Shown here in pieces: positions 53,101-64,000 of a DNA stretch of 64,000 bases; position 1 is the first letter of the stretch; the number at the start of each line of letters is the position of its first letter. The DNA lies in assembly GCA_038501785.1 (NCBI GenBank), contig JBAMJR010000040.1, forward strand, positions 253,501 through 317,500, read 5' to 3'. A program made the translations under genes and the position numbers. Origin of the DNA: Myoxocephalus aenaeus (lineage: Eukaryota; Chordata; Actinopteri; Perciformes; Cottidae). The notes under the pieces were generated by a model. That model saw nothing but the letters and a program-made list of their open reading frames with translations. It searched no databases and was not told the origin of the DNA.

Positions 53101-54803
53101 ACTGCTGAGGATCTGGCTGGTTTATTTGGATCAATTTGACTTGCCCTCATTGTTAATAACCCTGTGTATATTCATGCTAACATTGTTCTCCTCTAATCTG
53201 TATTCATGCAAGTATTTCATTCAATCCCTTCGCAAAGCCAGCCCTAAATCCTTGCCAATCACATTTTGCTACTTCATAATTCTCCAATTGAATATGCCTT
53301 GAATGACTTTTTCCGTCTCTCTCCCAAAACTGAGCGGATCACTGTGCTGGTTATATTGTCTTTAGAATCAATTTTGCATTTTAATGTCGACAATTCTAGG
53401 TTTTCTATTATTTCTATAAAACGCTGTATGAATAAAATGTCCAGCTTTTGCACATTTACATTCCAAGATATTCAATTACAAAAAATTGGCAGGATAAAAA
53501 AGAAACCCTATAGCTGTATAGGTACTCAAGCACAGCGTGTTAATTTGGATGTTTATCCATAGACGGGTTTTAATTTACAACTACAGAGATGAGCATGGAT
53601 TTGGGTAAATGTGAGTGATTGGAATGAAGAAAACATGTTTTTTTTTTTTTTAAAGGCTGTTCGGGAGACTAAGGCAGAGGGAACGGGAGAAGAAAAAAAA
53701 GGCTGTGTTTAGTAACAGAAACCTGCTGTGTGGCCATTGTGGGGGATGATGTGTTAATCGAGCCACAAACTGTGTGGTTTTTCAGGCCAGAGGTCTCATT
53801 TATACAGCCTCGGAAAAGAGAAATGTATTTGAGCAGGGCCCCGCTGGCTGCTAGTCCTTGACTCCATTGCAGTAATGTAAATGGTGGATTAGGTGACTTT
53901 GGCTGGGACGCCCTCAACCCCTCTCCAGCCACTGCCCCCTCCTTCTCTTTTCCATTAAGACAGCTGGTATCTTTCAAAGGGTCCTGGCCCAGTGATTGAT
54001 GTGTAATAGCTCCAAGCCTCACCTGCCCCCTCACAGCGTTATTCATTGGCCAGGCAGCCGGCGCTGCTTTCTACTAAGCACTTTGTTTCCCGGGTTGTGG
54101 GTGGAGAGCCTTCCCCCTCGCTTTCTCTCTCCGTCTCGCTCTCTCTCATTCTCTTCCCTGTCAGACATCAATACATTATGACTTTTCATTGCCACGGTGT
54201 TACTACTTCACACTGAATCACCCCTTTCTACTCACTCAATTTGTTCAACTTCAAATTGCTCAGGCATTTGCATCACACTGCAGCTACTGATGTGCAACAA
54301 ATTAACCACAGAAACATCGTTAATTGACGAGTAAAAGTTTTATTTAAGAGCCAGCGTATGTCTGTGTGGGGAATTTTTATAAATAAATACAATTATGTTA
54401 ACGTCAGCAAGGTAATTGGAGATGCATAATTTTGAATGAGGCAGTTGTGTATAAAGTGTATCCAGATGCAAACTAATAGCACCTAGAATTTTAAGATACT
54501 TATCGAGGCTTATAGCAGCCCACGACATCAAAGGAGAATGGGCCGGCCCGCCATTTGCAACAGTTCAGTGTCCTCGTTGCTCTCAGTGGAAGAGGCTTAT
54601 GTTACTGATTAGAGGAGAGAAGTGCTGCTTAGCTCATACACAGATTTCTGGCAACTCCCAGGATTTAGAGCCGTGCAATCAAATGGTACCTTCATCAATG
54701 TTTTCATGTTCCTCACACCTCTGAGACATGCTGCTGGATATGGACACAGGAGGGGGCACAGTATGTATTTTGGCACACCGACGGAGGTGTGTGTCCACGT
54801 TGG

Positions 54804-54805
<2 letters not shown>
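50113..54805. other. rere: Presumed rere intron, no gene seen
   Basis: Non-coding DNA with a T12-type run near 53639-53651. AT-rich blocks at 53140-53500 and 54240-54480 could be conserved elements, but there is no distinctive feature to support this. No exon seen. Confidence 0.42.

Positions 54806-54806
<1 letters not shown>

Positions 54807-54888
<82 letters not shown>
54807..54888. repeat. (TG)41 microsatellite
   Basis: Eighty-two bases of perfect TG. Confidence 0.96.
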
Positions 54889-54891
<3 letters not shown>

Positions 54892-55147
54892 CCTCACACG
54901 CACGTTGCAACTTTCCTGAGCCCTTGCGTCCTGCGCGTGCACTAATGTGTCCCTGCATATGTGTATGCTGGCGGCCCAGTGGTCGCCGTGGTAACTCATC
55001 ATTAGGTGATTAATGGGGCTGTGACGAGGCTGCGGTTTAATCAGGCCCGGTGTTTGTGTTGAAGCCGACGACAAGAGCAGCTGCCCTGTCAGTTGGTGTC
55101 TGCTCATGAGATGACAGCACCCGCTGCTGAGGAGCGCCGTTGTCAAA

Positions 55148-55150
<3 letters not shown>

Positions 55151-55197
<47 letters not shown>

Positions 55198-55206
55198 CGT
55201 GCGTGC
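55151..55206. repeat. (GT)21 microsatellite running into (GCGT)n
   Basis: Forty-two bases of GT followed by gcgtgcgtgcgtgcg. The GT/GC alternation favours Z-DNA. It is only about 260 bp from the preceding TG array. Confidence 0.95.
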
Positions 55207-56468
55207 GCCAAAATCCTTTCCACCTTCCTCTCTCCTTGTATTCTTTACATCACATTCTCTCTCACAATAAACGCACGTCCACTTGCAGACATGCTGTATA
55301 ATCTCTCACTCGAAGAGGAGCTTGCTTTACCTGGCTCAATCGCTTCCCCTCCTAATTTTTCACTCTCCCTCTCCCACCCTGCTATCACCACCATGGTAAC
55401 GCGGGTGCTGATTACCTGGTCTGATCCCTCTGGGGGCTGTAATAACTATTTCTAGTTAATTTGTTGCAGTGGGGGTGGAGGGGTAAACACTGGCAGTAAA
55501 TGAGAAGCCTCCTTTGTAGGGGCAGTGTGTGGCAGTGTGGTGCGGACAGCGTGCTGCTTCAGCTTTGCCCACTTCACTGTTTATGGAGGATTTCATGATG
55601 GCATGAGAAAGTGGTAGCTGGGTTCCTTTTTGAGTGAACAACAGTAGAAAATGGCAGTGGACTGGGCATGGAAAATGACTGGCTCAGCCTCTCTCCGCTC
55701 CCTTTCCTTACCCAGTGGATTGCTGTGTTCTTCCCTCCAGAGCTGTCACTTCACATTAACACAGTGGTGACTGTCAGACAGGGCAGAGGGTTGGGTTGGG
55801 GTGCTGTCCAGTAAGCCAGAGTACACACACGCACACACACACAGCCACACACAGATGAGTAAAATTCAGCCTTGTGTCATCACAGATGGTCTGCAGAAAA
55901 GCTCGGCAGTTAACACTGTCGTTGAGTTTATGCTATGTCTCTCCCGTGGCATTGCAAGCGGGAAGCAGTGTCTTGTGCCGAAAAGCCCCTCGACACATTA
56001 TCTCTGAGAAATTCTATTGGCTGCCAGCCTCATCCTCAACGCAGCACTACCTCTTTATGCATCTTCTGTTACGACTTCCCTTAAGCTTATTGTGTTACAA
56101 ATACTGTGCATGTAGCACTTGTCATCCCCGCTCTCTTTCCCCACTCTTTTGCCCTTTAATAACTCTGTTTTACTGCCTTGCTGAAAGAATGAAAATAAGC
56201 TTGAGCAGAAAGCTAGGAGGTTCTATTGTTTGATAAAGCTACTCAGTGCTCTCCAGCGTATACATGGTTGTGGAGGGGAGTGCCAACAATTACTGTGATG
56301 TTGAGAAGAGTCAGCACAGCTGCCTGATCTCTAGGAACTAATCTTGTTTTTCTCACCCACAAAATATCTCCTCCTGCACAAAAAAAAAGCCTTTTTACTT
56401 AGAAAATGTTGCTTCCTTACTATGAGGATAATAAGTTATGCTAATTGTCCCTCTTCTCTTGCCCACAG

Positions 56469-56612
56469 CTTTTCTGAAACACTGGGGTTGTTGGTGTGGC
56501 CAAATTTTCCCTGGATTTGACTGGTAAATTCAGAAGACTGAAGCCCAGGCTCACAGTCTACCTTTCACGGAGGCCCAGCCGTGAGAGGACTGAGGAAGGC
56601 ACGTGGCGGATC
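56469..56612 (+). other. rere: rere 5'UTR part of the first coding exon
   Basis: The exon opens after a pyrimidine-rich acceptor (ccctcttctcttgcccacag ending at 56468). An in-frame TGA at 56475-56477 closes the reading frame upstream, and no ATG occurs in this 144-nt leader before 56613. The frame stays open between that stop and the ATG (a GTG at 56496 could be misread as a start), so an exon joined further upstream cannot extend the Rere protein N-terminally unless it uses a different acceptor. Confidence 0.8.
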
Positions 56613-56985
56613 ATGACGGCCGACAAAGACAAAGAGAAGGAGAGGGAGAAAGAGCGGGACAGGGACAGAGACAGGGACAGGGACAAGAGAGAGTCTGGTA
56701 AGTCCCGCCGGCTGGACGGGGACCGGGGCGACCGTGAGAGCGAGAGCTCCAGGCCTCGACGCAGCTGTACGCTGGAGGGCGGGGCCAAGAACTATGCAGA
56801 GAGCGACCACAGCGAGGATGAGGACAACGAAAATGGCAGCGCAGGTGGAGGAAGCGGCACGCCGGAGGAGGCCGGCAAGAAGGGCAAAAAGAAGACGCCC
56901 AAGAAGAAGTCGCGCTACGAGCGCACAGAGAACGGAGAAATCACGTCCTTCATCACAGAAGACGATGTTGTTTACAGACCCGGAG
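56613..56985 (+). CDS. rere: Rere (atrophin-2) co-repressor, first coding exon, residues 1-124
   Basis: Rere is a nuclear transcriptional co-regulator with BAH, ELM2, SANT and GATA-type domains and an atrophin C-terminus. It works with HDAC1/2 and in retinoic-acid signalling in the embryo. This exon encodes the N-terminus before the BAH domain. It starts MTADKDKE, then a Lys/Glu then Arg/Asp repeat (residues 4-29). The strongly conserved RRSCTLEGGAKNYAESDHS (49-67) follows, with an acidic run to about 73, a Gly-rich insert (77-82), a basic stretch (89-101) and RYERTENGEI...EDDVVYRPG up to 124. The last base is the first base of the next codon, then donor gtaagt at 56986, matching the phase of human RERE before DCVY. 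The start is fixed by homology and an upstream in-frame stop. The rest of the gene lies beyond the right edge. Whether this is rerea or rereb is not resolved. Confidence 0.95.
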
Positions 56986-58150
56986 GTAAGTCCTCGTCAT
57001 GGCTAAGCTAAGTGTGTGTGTGCAGGTGGGCTCAAGACACATTGCTGATGAATCAAAGATCAATTACTTGGTTCTTAAAGAAGCGGTCATCTCTGTTGCA
57101 ATATGCTGCTGAGGGATTGCAGATTCACCAGAGTAGCAACTGTCTCTCAGCAGAAGTACTTCCTCAGGCTGGAGGCCAATACGTCATACAATCAATTCCA
57201 AGTTGACCCATTCTGTGCTTTGTCTTGGCCTAAGTCAATAAAGCAAAGTGGTGCTTCACTAGATGATGTGATAGTGACGACAGCCATGATAATGATTTCA
57301 TCCCAACACCATCTGACTCACTGAATGTATACTATCTCCACTGGGGCCGAAAGGTACTCTAGTTTCCTGGAGAGATGTTTGAGCTGCGCTACAGTGTTTT
57401 TATTAGGTCTGATGCATGAGGCTAAAAGGAGAACCAACCTTTTCCGCAGCTGTAAACATGGCCTCTCTTTCACCTACTGTTTAGAAATTTGTTGTATTAG
57501 TTGGGGGAATGTCAACACTCGCTGTCGGAGGGAAGCCAGACTAGCTAGTCGTGTGTGCAGTGTGCTCGGTGTTATCCGCCCTGCAAACTAAATCATTGCC
57601 GCTGTGTCTCTTCGTTTATCGAGCAGTTAGCAAAAGGTCAAGTAGTGTGCGGAGAGGGGGGGGGGGAGGATGTAGGAAATTACAACGAGTGTGTTATTGT
57701 CATTGCATTGTTATTGTCTTCTCCAACTACCTGCCTATATACACATCCACACAAACTCTCCTTCCTCTTTTAAAAAACTAAAGAGACAACTTAAGTAGGT
57801 GAAACAGCCAGACCTCCACACCCTACACTTACCGTCTAGCTGCGTAATCTTGCTGCCTATATTATCTCTGTCTGCACTCACTGGTATCAGTAGAGGTCTT
57901 CTAGCAAACAGTAACTTAAGTTGTGTTGTTGCTCACTCTCTGTTTCTGTTTCTTTAACTCTCAGCAACAGACTTCATTGAAGCATTTTTTGCGCCACATT
58001 TCATGTTTAATAGAGAGAGCACCAGCGCTTTGTCTCATACTTAACCATGCGGAGAGGGGGGAGTAGAGAGAGAGAGAGGAGGGGACGGAAGCAGTCAGTC
58101 ACATCAATGAAACATTCAAAAGGCACATAAACAAAGTCGACCGTCTCAGT
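56986..58150. other. rere: rere intron after the first coding exon, 5' part
   Basis: It begins with a consensus donor gtaagt. A short G-run occurs at 57655-57667. Otherwise this is non-coding DNA of mixed composition with no further rere exon. Confidence 0.6.
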
Positions 58151-58265
58151 GGATTAGCCCTGCCGAATATTTATATTTCCACATCCGAGTGCACAGCATC
58201 AGCCAGTGTCTGGTTGATGGGGAATATTTATGTTTCCTGTCTTCTCCTTCAATTAGTTTGACAGG
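58150..58265. promoter_or_regulatory. Enhancer-like block with repeated gaatatttat words
   Basis: cgaatatttatatttcc (58163-58179) and ggaatatttatgtttcc (58221-58237) recur 58 bp apart in repeat-free sequence, with caattagtttgacagg downstream. The duplicated near-identical word (MEF2- or POU-like AT core) suggests a regulatory element. Inference only. Confidence 0.28.
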
Positions 58266-58482
58266 TCTAGAGCAGAGCGGCTCGAGTGTCACAACCTGCT
58301 CCCTCCGCAAAGACTGCTGCTGTTCGATTGGTTTAGATTAGGGATGAGCCAAGATAGGGTAGTGGGTGGCCCCAACACCAGTACACTAGTTTGTAATTTA
58401 CCTCCTATTGTCAATGTACAAGATCCTCCACCTCAGCAACTGACCTCCTGCTGTCTCCTCTGCTCATTGTTCAAGTGATAAG

Positions 58483-58483
<1 letters not shown>

Positions 58484-58567
<84 letters not shown>
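58484..58567. repeat. (TG)42 microsatellite
   Basis: Eighty-four bases of perfect TG. Confidence 0.97.
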
Positions 58568-58569
<2 letters not shown>

Positions 58570-59951
58570 TCTCCTCCTGCTTGGTCATTGGTAGCAGCCT
58601 TCTTGCAATCAGATTTGATGTGTGCAGCTTAGGCAGGCACAAAGCCTGCAATGGATTATGCTTTACTAAATGTTAAATCCTTTTATAGCCGTCTAGTGAC
58701 TCACAATATGTAAAACTAACCACCCCTGGAGAGGGATTTGCTCCGCCCCAGACATGGGGAGAGAGAAGAACTCGCTGATGGTAAGCGGTGCAGAATCAGG
58801 AAGAAATTGTGAACCAAAATAGTGTTTTGATTACTTTTGACACATGCAGGGCATGCAGGCCTATGTCATCACACAAGACATAACAGGTAAGCCAGTATTG
58901 AAACCGTCTGCACACTCCCAATCTGCAGCCACCTTCCAATCTCTCTGCTCAGCCTTTCTATCCCTTGAAGATGGGTTCAGGCGGCTTAGTGCACATCGAT
59001 TGGATGGGTGTGCAATCGGCCAGTAGGTGGGCCTGCAGCTAACTGTAGCTCTGCTACTGCTTAAAAAGGATGGAGGAGTGTGTCTGCGGTGTTAGCCAGG
59101 GGACTTTGTCCCAGGCCATTGGTATAGTCGGCTGCTGGGGTGAACAGCCTGATGCAGTGCAAACAGACATGCCAAATCGATCTGTGTCCTGTGGCTGAGC
59201 TCTCACCTTTTCCCCAGGCCTGGCCAGACACCTCCAGAGCCTGTTCACTGCACTCGTCCACCACCCCACCCCAGATTATAGATCCTCTCTCTGGAGATTA
59301 TACACACTGCCATAGGGGGATCAATAGGAGACACCCTAGAAGCACAAAAACGTGTCAGTACACACACATGCACAGGACACTGATAACCAGATTTTCTGCA
59401 CACTCACAAGTGTACTTGTACACACCAACACACATAAGGCAGGCTTTTAACAGTCATAGACCCGGTTCCTATCTCTGAAAAGCACACTCAGGCTCGGTCA
59501 AATACACACAGAGACACAATACTATCCATATTGCTCATCCCCTCTCTCCACTGCAGCAGGACTCTGCTTGGCGCTGCAGGCGCTGGCTGCCATAGCATGT
59601 CTCCTTCTCTCCTTCCTTCCTTCCTTCCTTCCTAACTGACTGGCTGGCTGGTCTGTTTAAAATGGAGAGAGCTAATGGAAACCACCTGCCCCCCTCCTCC
59701 TCCACTCCTCCTGCCCTTCTACCTCGGTTTATGTCACACAACATGGCTGCCACAGCCAACCCACTGAGTTTCAGGACGATAATGATTAGATTCAATCATG
59801 TCGTCGTAGAAGGTGATACGTTTTTGTGTAGTGTATAATACAGAGAGATTGCTGGCTAGTCTGAGAAAAACACCTTGTGTGTATGAGTGCTGGGGGAATT
59901 GTTGATATGGACAGCTGGCGCTTCTTGCCGCAGCCACAACAGAACCCTAGG

Positions 59952-59954
<3 letters not shown>
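58570..59954. other. rere: rere intron, no gene seen
   Basis: Non-coding DNA with a short (CCTT)n tract at about 59612-59634 and scattered CA-rich words. No exon signal. Confidence 0.5.

Positions 59955-59998
<44 letters not shown>
59955..59998. repeat. (TG)22 microsatellite
   Basis: Forty-four bases of perfect TG. Confidence 0.96.
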
Positions 59999-60000
<2 letters not shown>

Positions 60001-60129
60001 ATGTGCACACACAGTAAGCTGTTCAGCAGGAGAATGTCTGATACACACATGTAGAGCTGGATAACCAGCCCTCCCTTTCTTCTTCAAACTCTGGACCAAC
60101 TGTTGGCAGTCAGACAACCCAATTTCTTA

Positions 60130-61120
60130 GTCACTTCAGTTATACATTTTAAACGTAATAATACTTATGTTTAATATACAGTAAGTGTAAAATATGTGTA
60201 AAATATGATTTCAAGTGTAAGGGCTTAGCTGATAAGCTGACAGTTTTTTTGCAGTTGCTCCAATACTTCTTAATAATCCTTTCTATGGTTCGTACAAAGT
60301 CTTGAAAGTTTGGAACATGTTTAATTTTAAACGTTGCTATACTGAAAAATGCTCGATTTTCAACATAATCTGGTGTTTCATCGAAACAACCACCCATGTA
60401 AACCAAAAACATTTCACTATTTGAAATGAAACGATAACGTTGCCATATTTGTTTGTTACACACTGTCGACTAACACTCGACCCAGAGCCCTCGCTCTACA
60501 TGAGAACGTAAAAGGACTGAATGAGTTGCCATTAACACTAAAGTTGTATCGAACAAGTGTTGCAATTATTGGGGATTTGTGTTGCTGCCGGTATGAAACG
60601 TTTTGAAACAAAAATGTGAACTGCTTGCCTGCAAATACTTTGCGTCATTTTTCATCACGGCCCTAGTTAGTAAAGAGGCCTTTTACTCTGGGAATTAGCA
60701 AACATTCAATCAAAACATCAAAGTTAATATGAACAGCTGATAAAATACACAAAGTGTCAATCCACATTGATTGCTGTGGATATGAATTAATTCTGGGAAT
60801 TGACAATTCCATTATTTGTTACAATTTAGATGAAATGATAAAGGCTTCAATAGTCTTGCTTGAATTATACTCTCAAAAATCTGTATGAACCGTGCTTTAG
60901 CTATTGTTTTACTCTCTTTTGGAGTTAGAAAAATTACCTGAACTTCATTCAGGGCCATTGAAAAGTAGTTGTAATGTAGGGTACCTTACAGAATTGTATA
61001 AATTTAAACTACCCACTTTTTGACGTTACTTTAAAAAAAAGAAAAATTTGATACCTACTAGAGTAAATTGCCCTTTTATAGGAACACAACATTAAACCGA
61101 GGTCTGCTTTCAGTACGGAT
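60130..61120. other. AT-rich segment in rere intron, unrecognised
   Basis: About 1 kb that is clearly more AT-rich than its flanks, with A- and T-runs and no simple repeat. It contains a 104-codon minus-strand open frame (60149-60463) with no family I recognise and no splice or promoter support. It could be a decayed insertion; nothing else can be said. Confidence 0.4.
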
Positions 61121-61493
61121 CCTCTTGAGAAGCCTGTATAATGTGGTGCTGTATGTGTTAGATTGGTTATTATAGAATGCAGGCACCGGAGGCTGGAGCT
61201 CGATTAGCATCGCGCATCCCCTGTGCCACAAAGACTAGCTGGCGATCAGTTTGCTGTTTCCAGTCAAGCTAACACGAGGGACAAGCCCTTGGAGTCATCT
61301 CGTCTTGAAACATAGCAGTGTAAATCTGTAGCCTGTCGCTAACTGAATAGATCTATTTTTAAAAAGCCCTCTCTGCTCGTCCATCTCTCCCCACGCTAGA
61401 GACTCTGGGAAAAGGGCTTTTTAGTGAAATCCAACCACCTGCCGACTGCTAAATGAGAAAGCGTGGGCTAGCCGAGAGGGGGAGGGAGAGGGA

Positions 61494-61554
61494 GAGGAGG
61501 AGGAGGAGGAGGAGGAGGAGGAGGAGGAGGAGGAGGAGGAGGAGGAGGAGGAGA
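61494..61554. repeat. (GGA)n trinucleotide array
   Basis: About 20 perfect GGA units in a purine-only tract (61477-61560) ending in a G-run. It encodes a false polyleucine frame on the minus strand. Homopurine mirror sequence can form triplex DNA. Confidence 0.96.
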
Positions 61555-61559
61555 GGGGG

Positions 61560-62230
61560 GGTTGTCAAAGAGCCTCTGTTCTTCCCTAGGAGCTCAGTCA
61601 GCTGTAGGCCTGCCCTATTGTAGAGAGCTGATGGTATCGCTTGCCAGGTATTTCCCACTATTTTCCAGTGAGAAGAAGGGAGAGTTATCGGGCTTGTGGA
61701 TGACGACGGAGGAAGGAAAGTTGTGGAAGAATCAAAGTGTCGGTGTTACTCCAGGCCTTGACCCAGCAGGAAGTGGCACAAGGCTGACTTGGTCATCAGC
61801 TGGCCGTCCTTGCAGAGGCGCTGCGGTCTGGGCCGGATCAGTAATGACACCAGTTTCCCTCCTTCTCCCAAGATCTCTGTCTCTCTTGGCCCTCTAGTCC
61901 CCTCACACCCCTGTGGTTCCATTATTGCATTCCTTGTGCTATTTAATTTTAGGATCAGTACACTCAAGGGGGGTAGCTTTGCTAAAGCTGTGCACTACTC
62001 TGCTGTGTCTGTCTGTCTGTCTGTCTGTGTGCGTTTGCGTTTGCGCATTTGTGCTCTGCCCTGTTTGAGCCGAGCACCCCTTTTAACAATGCAGGTGCGT
62101 CCTGCCTCATGGCTAACACTTACCACCTGCAAGCACGGCTTAGACAAACGCTTGTCTTGATTTAATAAGCCTGCTTGTGTCCTAAAATGTGCTCATATAT
62201 TCTTGGTGTGTTTAGCTGATCTCATTCCAC
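61560..62230. other. rere: rere intron, no gene seen
   Basis: Mixed non-coding sequence with a (CTGT)n tract at about 62006-62028. No exon signal. Confidence 0.5.
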
Positions 62231-62233
62231 AGT

Positions 62234-62248
62234 CCCCCCCCCCCCCCC
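62234..62248. repeat. Poly-C run, 15 nt
   Basis: A C15 run continuing as ctccccc. The length may be inexact. Confidence 0.9.
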
Positions 62249-62527
62249 TCCCCCATCACTGTTTACAAAACATTGGCATATATGACTGTGTTCACATTGT
62301 GACTTTTCCATTGTTGGCGGCTCGTAAAAGAAAGCCACGCTGATGTTATCTAAGAACTCCCCCTCCCCTCTGCTGAAATGCTGCAGCAAATTAAACAGCA
62401 TCTTATTTGCTTGATACAGGGAGAGAAGGACACGGTTCTTTTGCTGAGGCTAGGTGTGTTTTAGATTAGACATGCTTGGCAGCCATTAGAGAATGGCTGG
62501 CTGAACAATGAGCTACAGCTAAGTAAA

Positions 62528-62530
<3 letters not shown>

Positions 62531-62592
<62 letters not shown>
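62531..62592. repeat. (GT)31 microsatellite
   Basis: Sixty-two bases of perfect GT. Confidence 0.97.
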
Positions 62593-62593
<1 letters not shown>

Positions 62594-62750
62594 GAGGTTA
62601 TAACATATACTACGTCGCTTGAACTCGGCAGTGACAATGCAATTGGAGAAACGGTGACCATCAGGTTTCAGTGAAGTGCTCAGGTCTGAGAAGCTGAGTA
62701 GCTTCATGATATCTCCCAGTGTCAAAGTATTGAACTTTCTCTCGCTCTCT

Positions 62751-63032
62751 ATTACATTACATTACATGTCATTTAGCTGACGCTTTTATCCAAAGCGACT
62801 TACAATAGTGCATTCAATCATGAGTACAAACTCAGAAAAACAACAATCAATAATCAATAAAGTGCAGTTTCTTCGCTAGAGTTAAATTTCGAAAATTACA
62901 AAGTGCTATAAATAAGAGACATCAAGTGCTACTAGAGTGCTAGTACAGTGCTACCTTCCTTATTCAAGGTGTAGTCGAAAGAGATGCGTTTTTAGTTTTC
63001 GGCGGAAGATGTAGAGACTTTCTGCTGTCCTC
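62751..63032 (+). repeat. Dispersed teleost repeat ('gcttttatccaaagcgactt' family)
   Basis: It opens with attacattacattacatgtc, then tagctgacgcttttatccaa and agcgacttacaa. After a diverged middle it carries gtagtcgaaagagatgcgtt, cggcggaagatgtagagac and tttctgctgtcc. This order of motifs is one I know from a very abundant repeat in ray-finned fish. The copy ends abruptly at about 63032, so it appears truncated at that side. No coding capacity is kept. Confidence 0.65.
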
Positions 63033-64000
63033 TATCTTTCTGGGTGGCGTGGCGGTCGACAGTGGATTGTAGGGTGCAGGCGAGTAGAAGAAGTTAAACT
63101 TAACAGCTGCAAAGGGAGTGAGAGCACTCTACTACAAAGGCCCTGCTGTGGTTCTCCCTCCTACAGCGAAGGCTCCATCCATCCAAAGAGCACACACTTC
63201 AACCCTAAGAAAACTGCCCATCCCCCCACATAGACCCCCACCACAGCTCAACCTCTCGTCCCTCCCCTTTTCACTTCCCCACTTGAGCGAGGAGACCCAC
63301 TTCCAAATGCACAAAATGGCAGGAATGTTTAACAAGCCAGGCGGACCCCGGAGGAACCGTGAGGCCCGCTTCGACGAGCCCCCCCCCCCCCCCAACCTCC
63401 CTGAGCGCCGTTGCCTCCTTCTCGTTCAAACGGAAGAGTCTGAAGCATTAACTGGGTTTTAACTTTCACATTCATGGAGAGTCGTATTATAGTCGCTCTC
63501 AGAGAAATGCCCTTGAGGTAGTCAACTTTTAGTGCCCAGGATGAATTCAAAATGTGCTTTTGACGTTTAAAGAATAGACTTGCTTGCTGTCTGCAAATGA
63601 TTAAACTAGATCCCTGTCTCTTTTTGTCCCACCGCCTATCTTTTTCACTCTTGCTGTCTGTTCTATATGCCTGTTGATGTGCTCTGGGGTGCAGACACGG
63701 ATATCTGGCCCCTCTAAATGAATGTGCCGACGAGGTGAAGGGACACTAAACCCTAATTCCCCCGATTTGACTCCTCCGAAACATGTCATCTCATTCAGAT
63801 TAGTCTCTTTTGTTCTCGGCCCTCCCCCCTCCCCCTCCCTCTTGCTCCCTCCTCCTCCACCCGCTTCTCTGTCTCTCAACACACACTGTGTTGCTCACAG
63901 ATCACACAATAGCACTGATGGATATTTTCATTCATGTTATCTTGTAAATGACTTCCAGGGATGGTGTAGAGGAGGGAGCGGGGAAAAGGGAGAAGAGGGC
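63033..64000. other. rere: rere intron up to the window edge
   Basis: C-rich and pyrimidine-rich non-coding DNA with a C15 run at 63379-63393. A 114-codon open frame (63118-63462) crosses the poly-C and has no recognisable domain or splice borders, so it is not called. The window ends inside the intron. Confidence 0.5.

Noticed and set aside
63118..63462. Pro/Arg-rich 114-codon open frame near the right edge as a possible next rere exon
   Set aside because: It does not match the expected BAH-domain start (DCVYIES-like) and runs through a poly-C tract.

Overview
The window is vertebrate nuclear DNA, almost certainly from a ray-finned (probably percomorph) fish. The grounds are spliced genes with GT-AG introns, a near-complete vertebrate alpha-type enolase, the first coding exon of rere (atrophin-2), more than a dozen long (CA/TG)n arrays, and copies of several interspersed repeat families that I recognise as typical of teleosts. 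It holds only two genes, both on the + strand. In human chr1p36.23, ENO1 and RERE also sit next to each other in the same orientation, so the gene order supports both identifications.

Region by region. 1-4370: the 3' nine exons of eno1 (residues 61-432, stop at 3925-3927) with 3'UTR and poly(A) signal; exons 1-3 lie off the left edge. 4370-7300: AT-rich intergenic DNA with one dispersed repeat and a decayed roughly 280-bp tandem repeat. 7350-8350: a CpG-richer stretch dense in GTTAGC/GCTAGC words with a good splice donor at 7816/7817, the first candidate rere promoter and leader exon. 8350-39400: a long non-coding stretch read as rere intron, with AT-rich TAATTA-bearing blocks that look like conserved enhancers, separated by microsatellites and SINE-type insertions. 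39400-40420: two (CA)n arrays, a (GGA)n/(GT)n tract, then a CpG-rich block ending in two good donors, the second candidate rere promoter. 40420-56468: more intron, with a perfect 21-bp hairpin at 49490-49541 and a tRNA-derived SINE. 56469-56985: the rere exon carrying the start codon and residues 1-124. 56986-64000: the next rere intron; the following (BAH-domain) exon is not in the window.

The two genes are not functionally linked. Enolase is a glycolytic housekeeping enzyme; Rere is a nuclear HDAC-associated co-repressor used in development. About 90 percent of the window is non-coding. I find no rRNA, tRNA gene, CRISPR array, viral gene or credible additional protein gene, and nothing I can defend as a new biological system. 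The best leads are the dual rere promoter architecture, the hairpin at 49.5 kb, the ATTA palindrome at 29.56 kb and the enhancer-like blocks.
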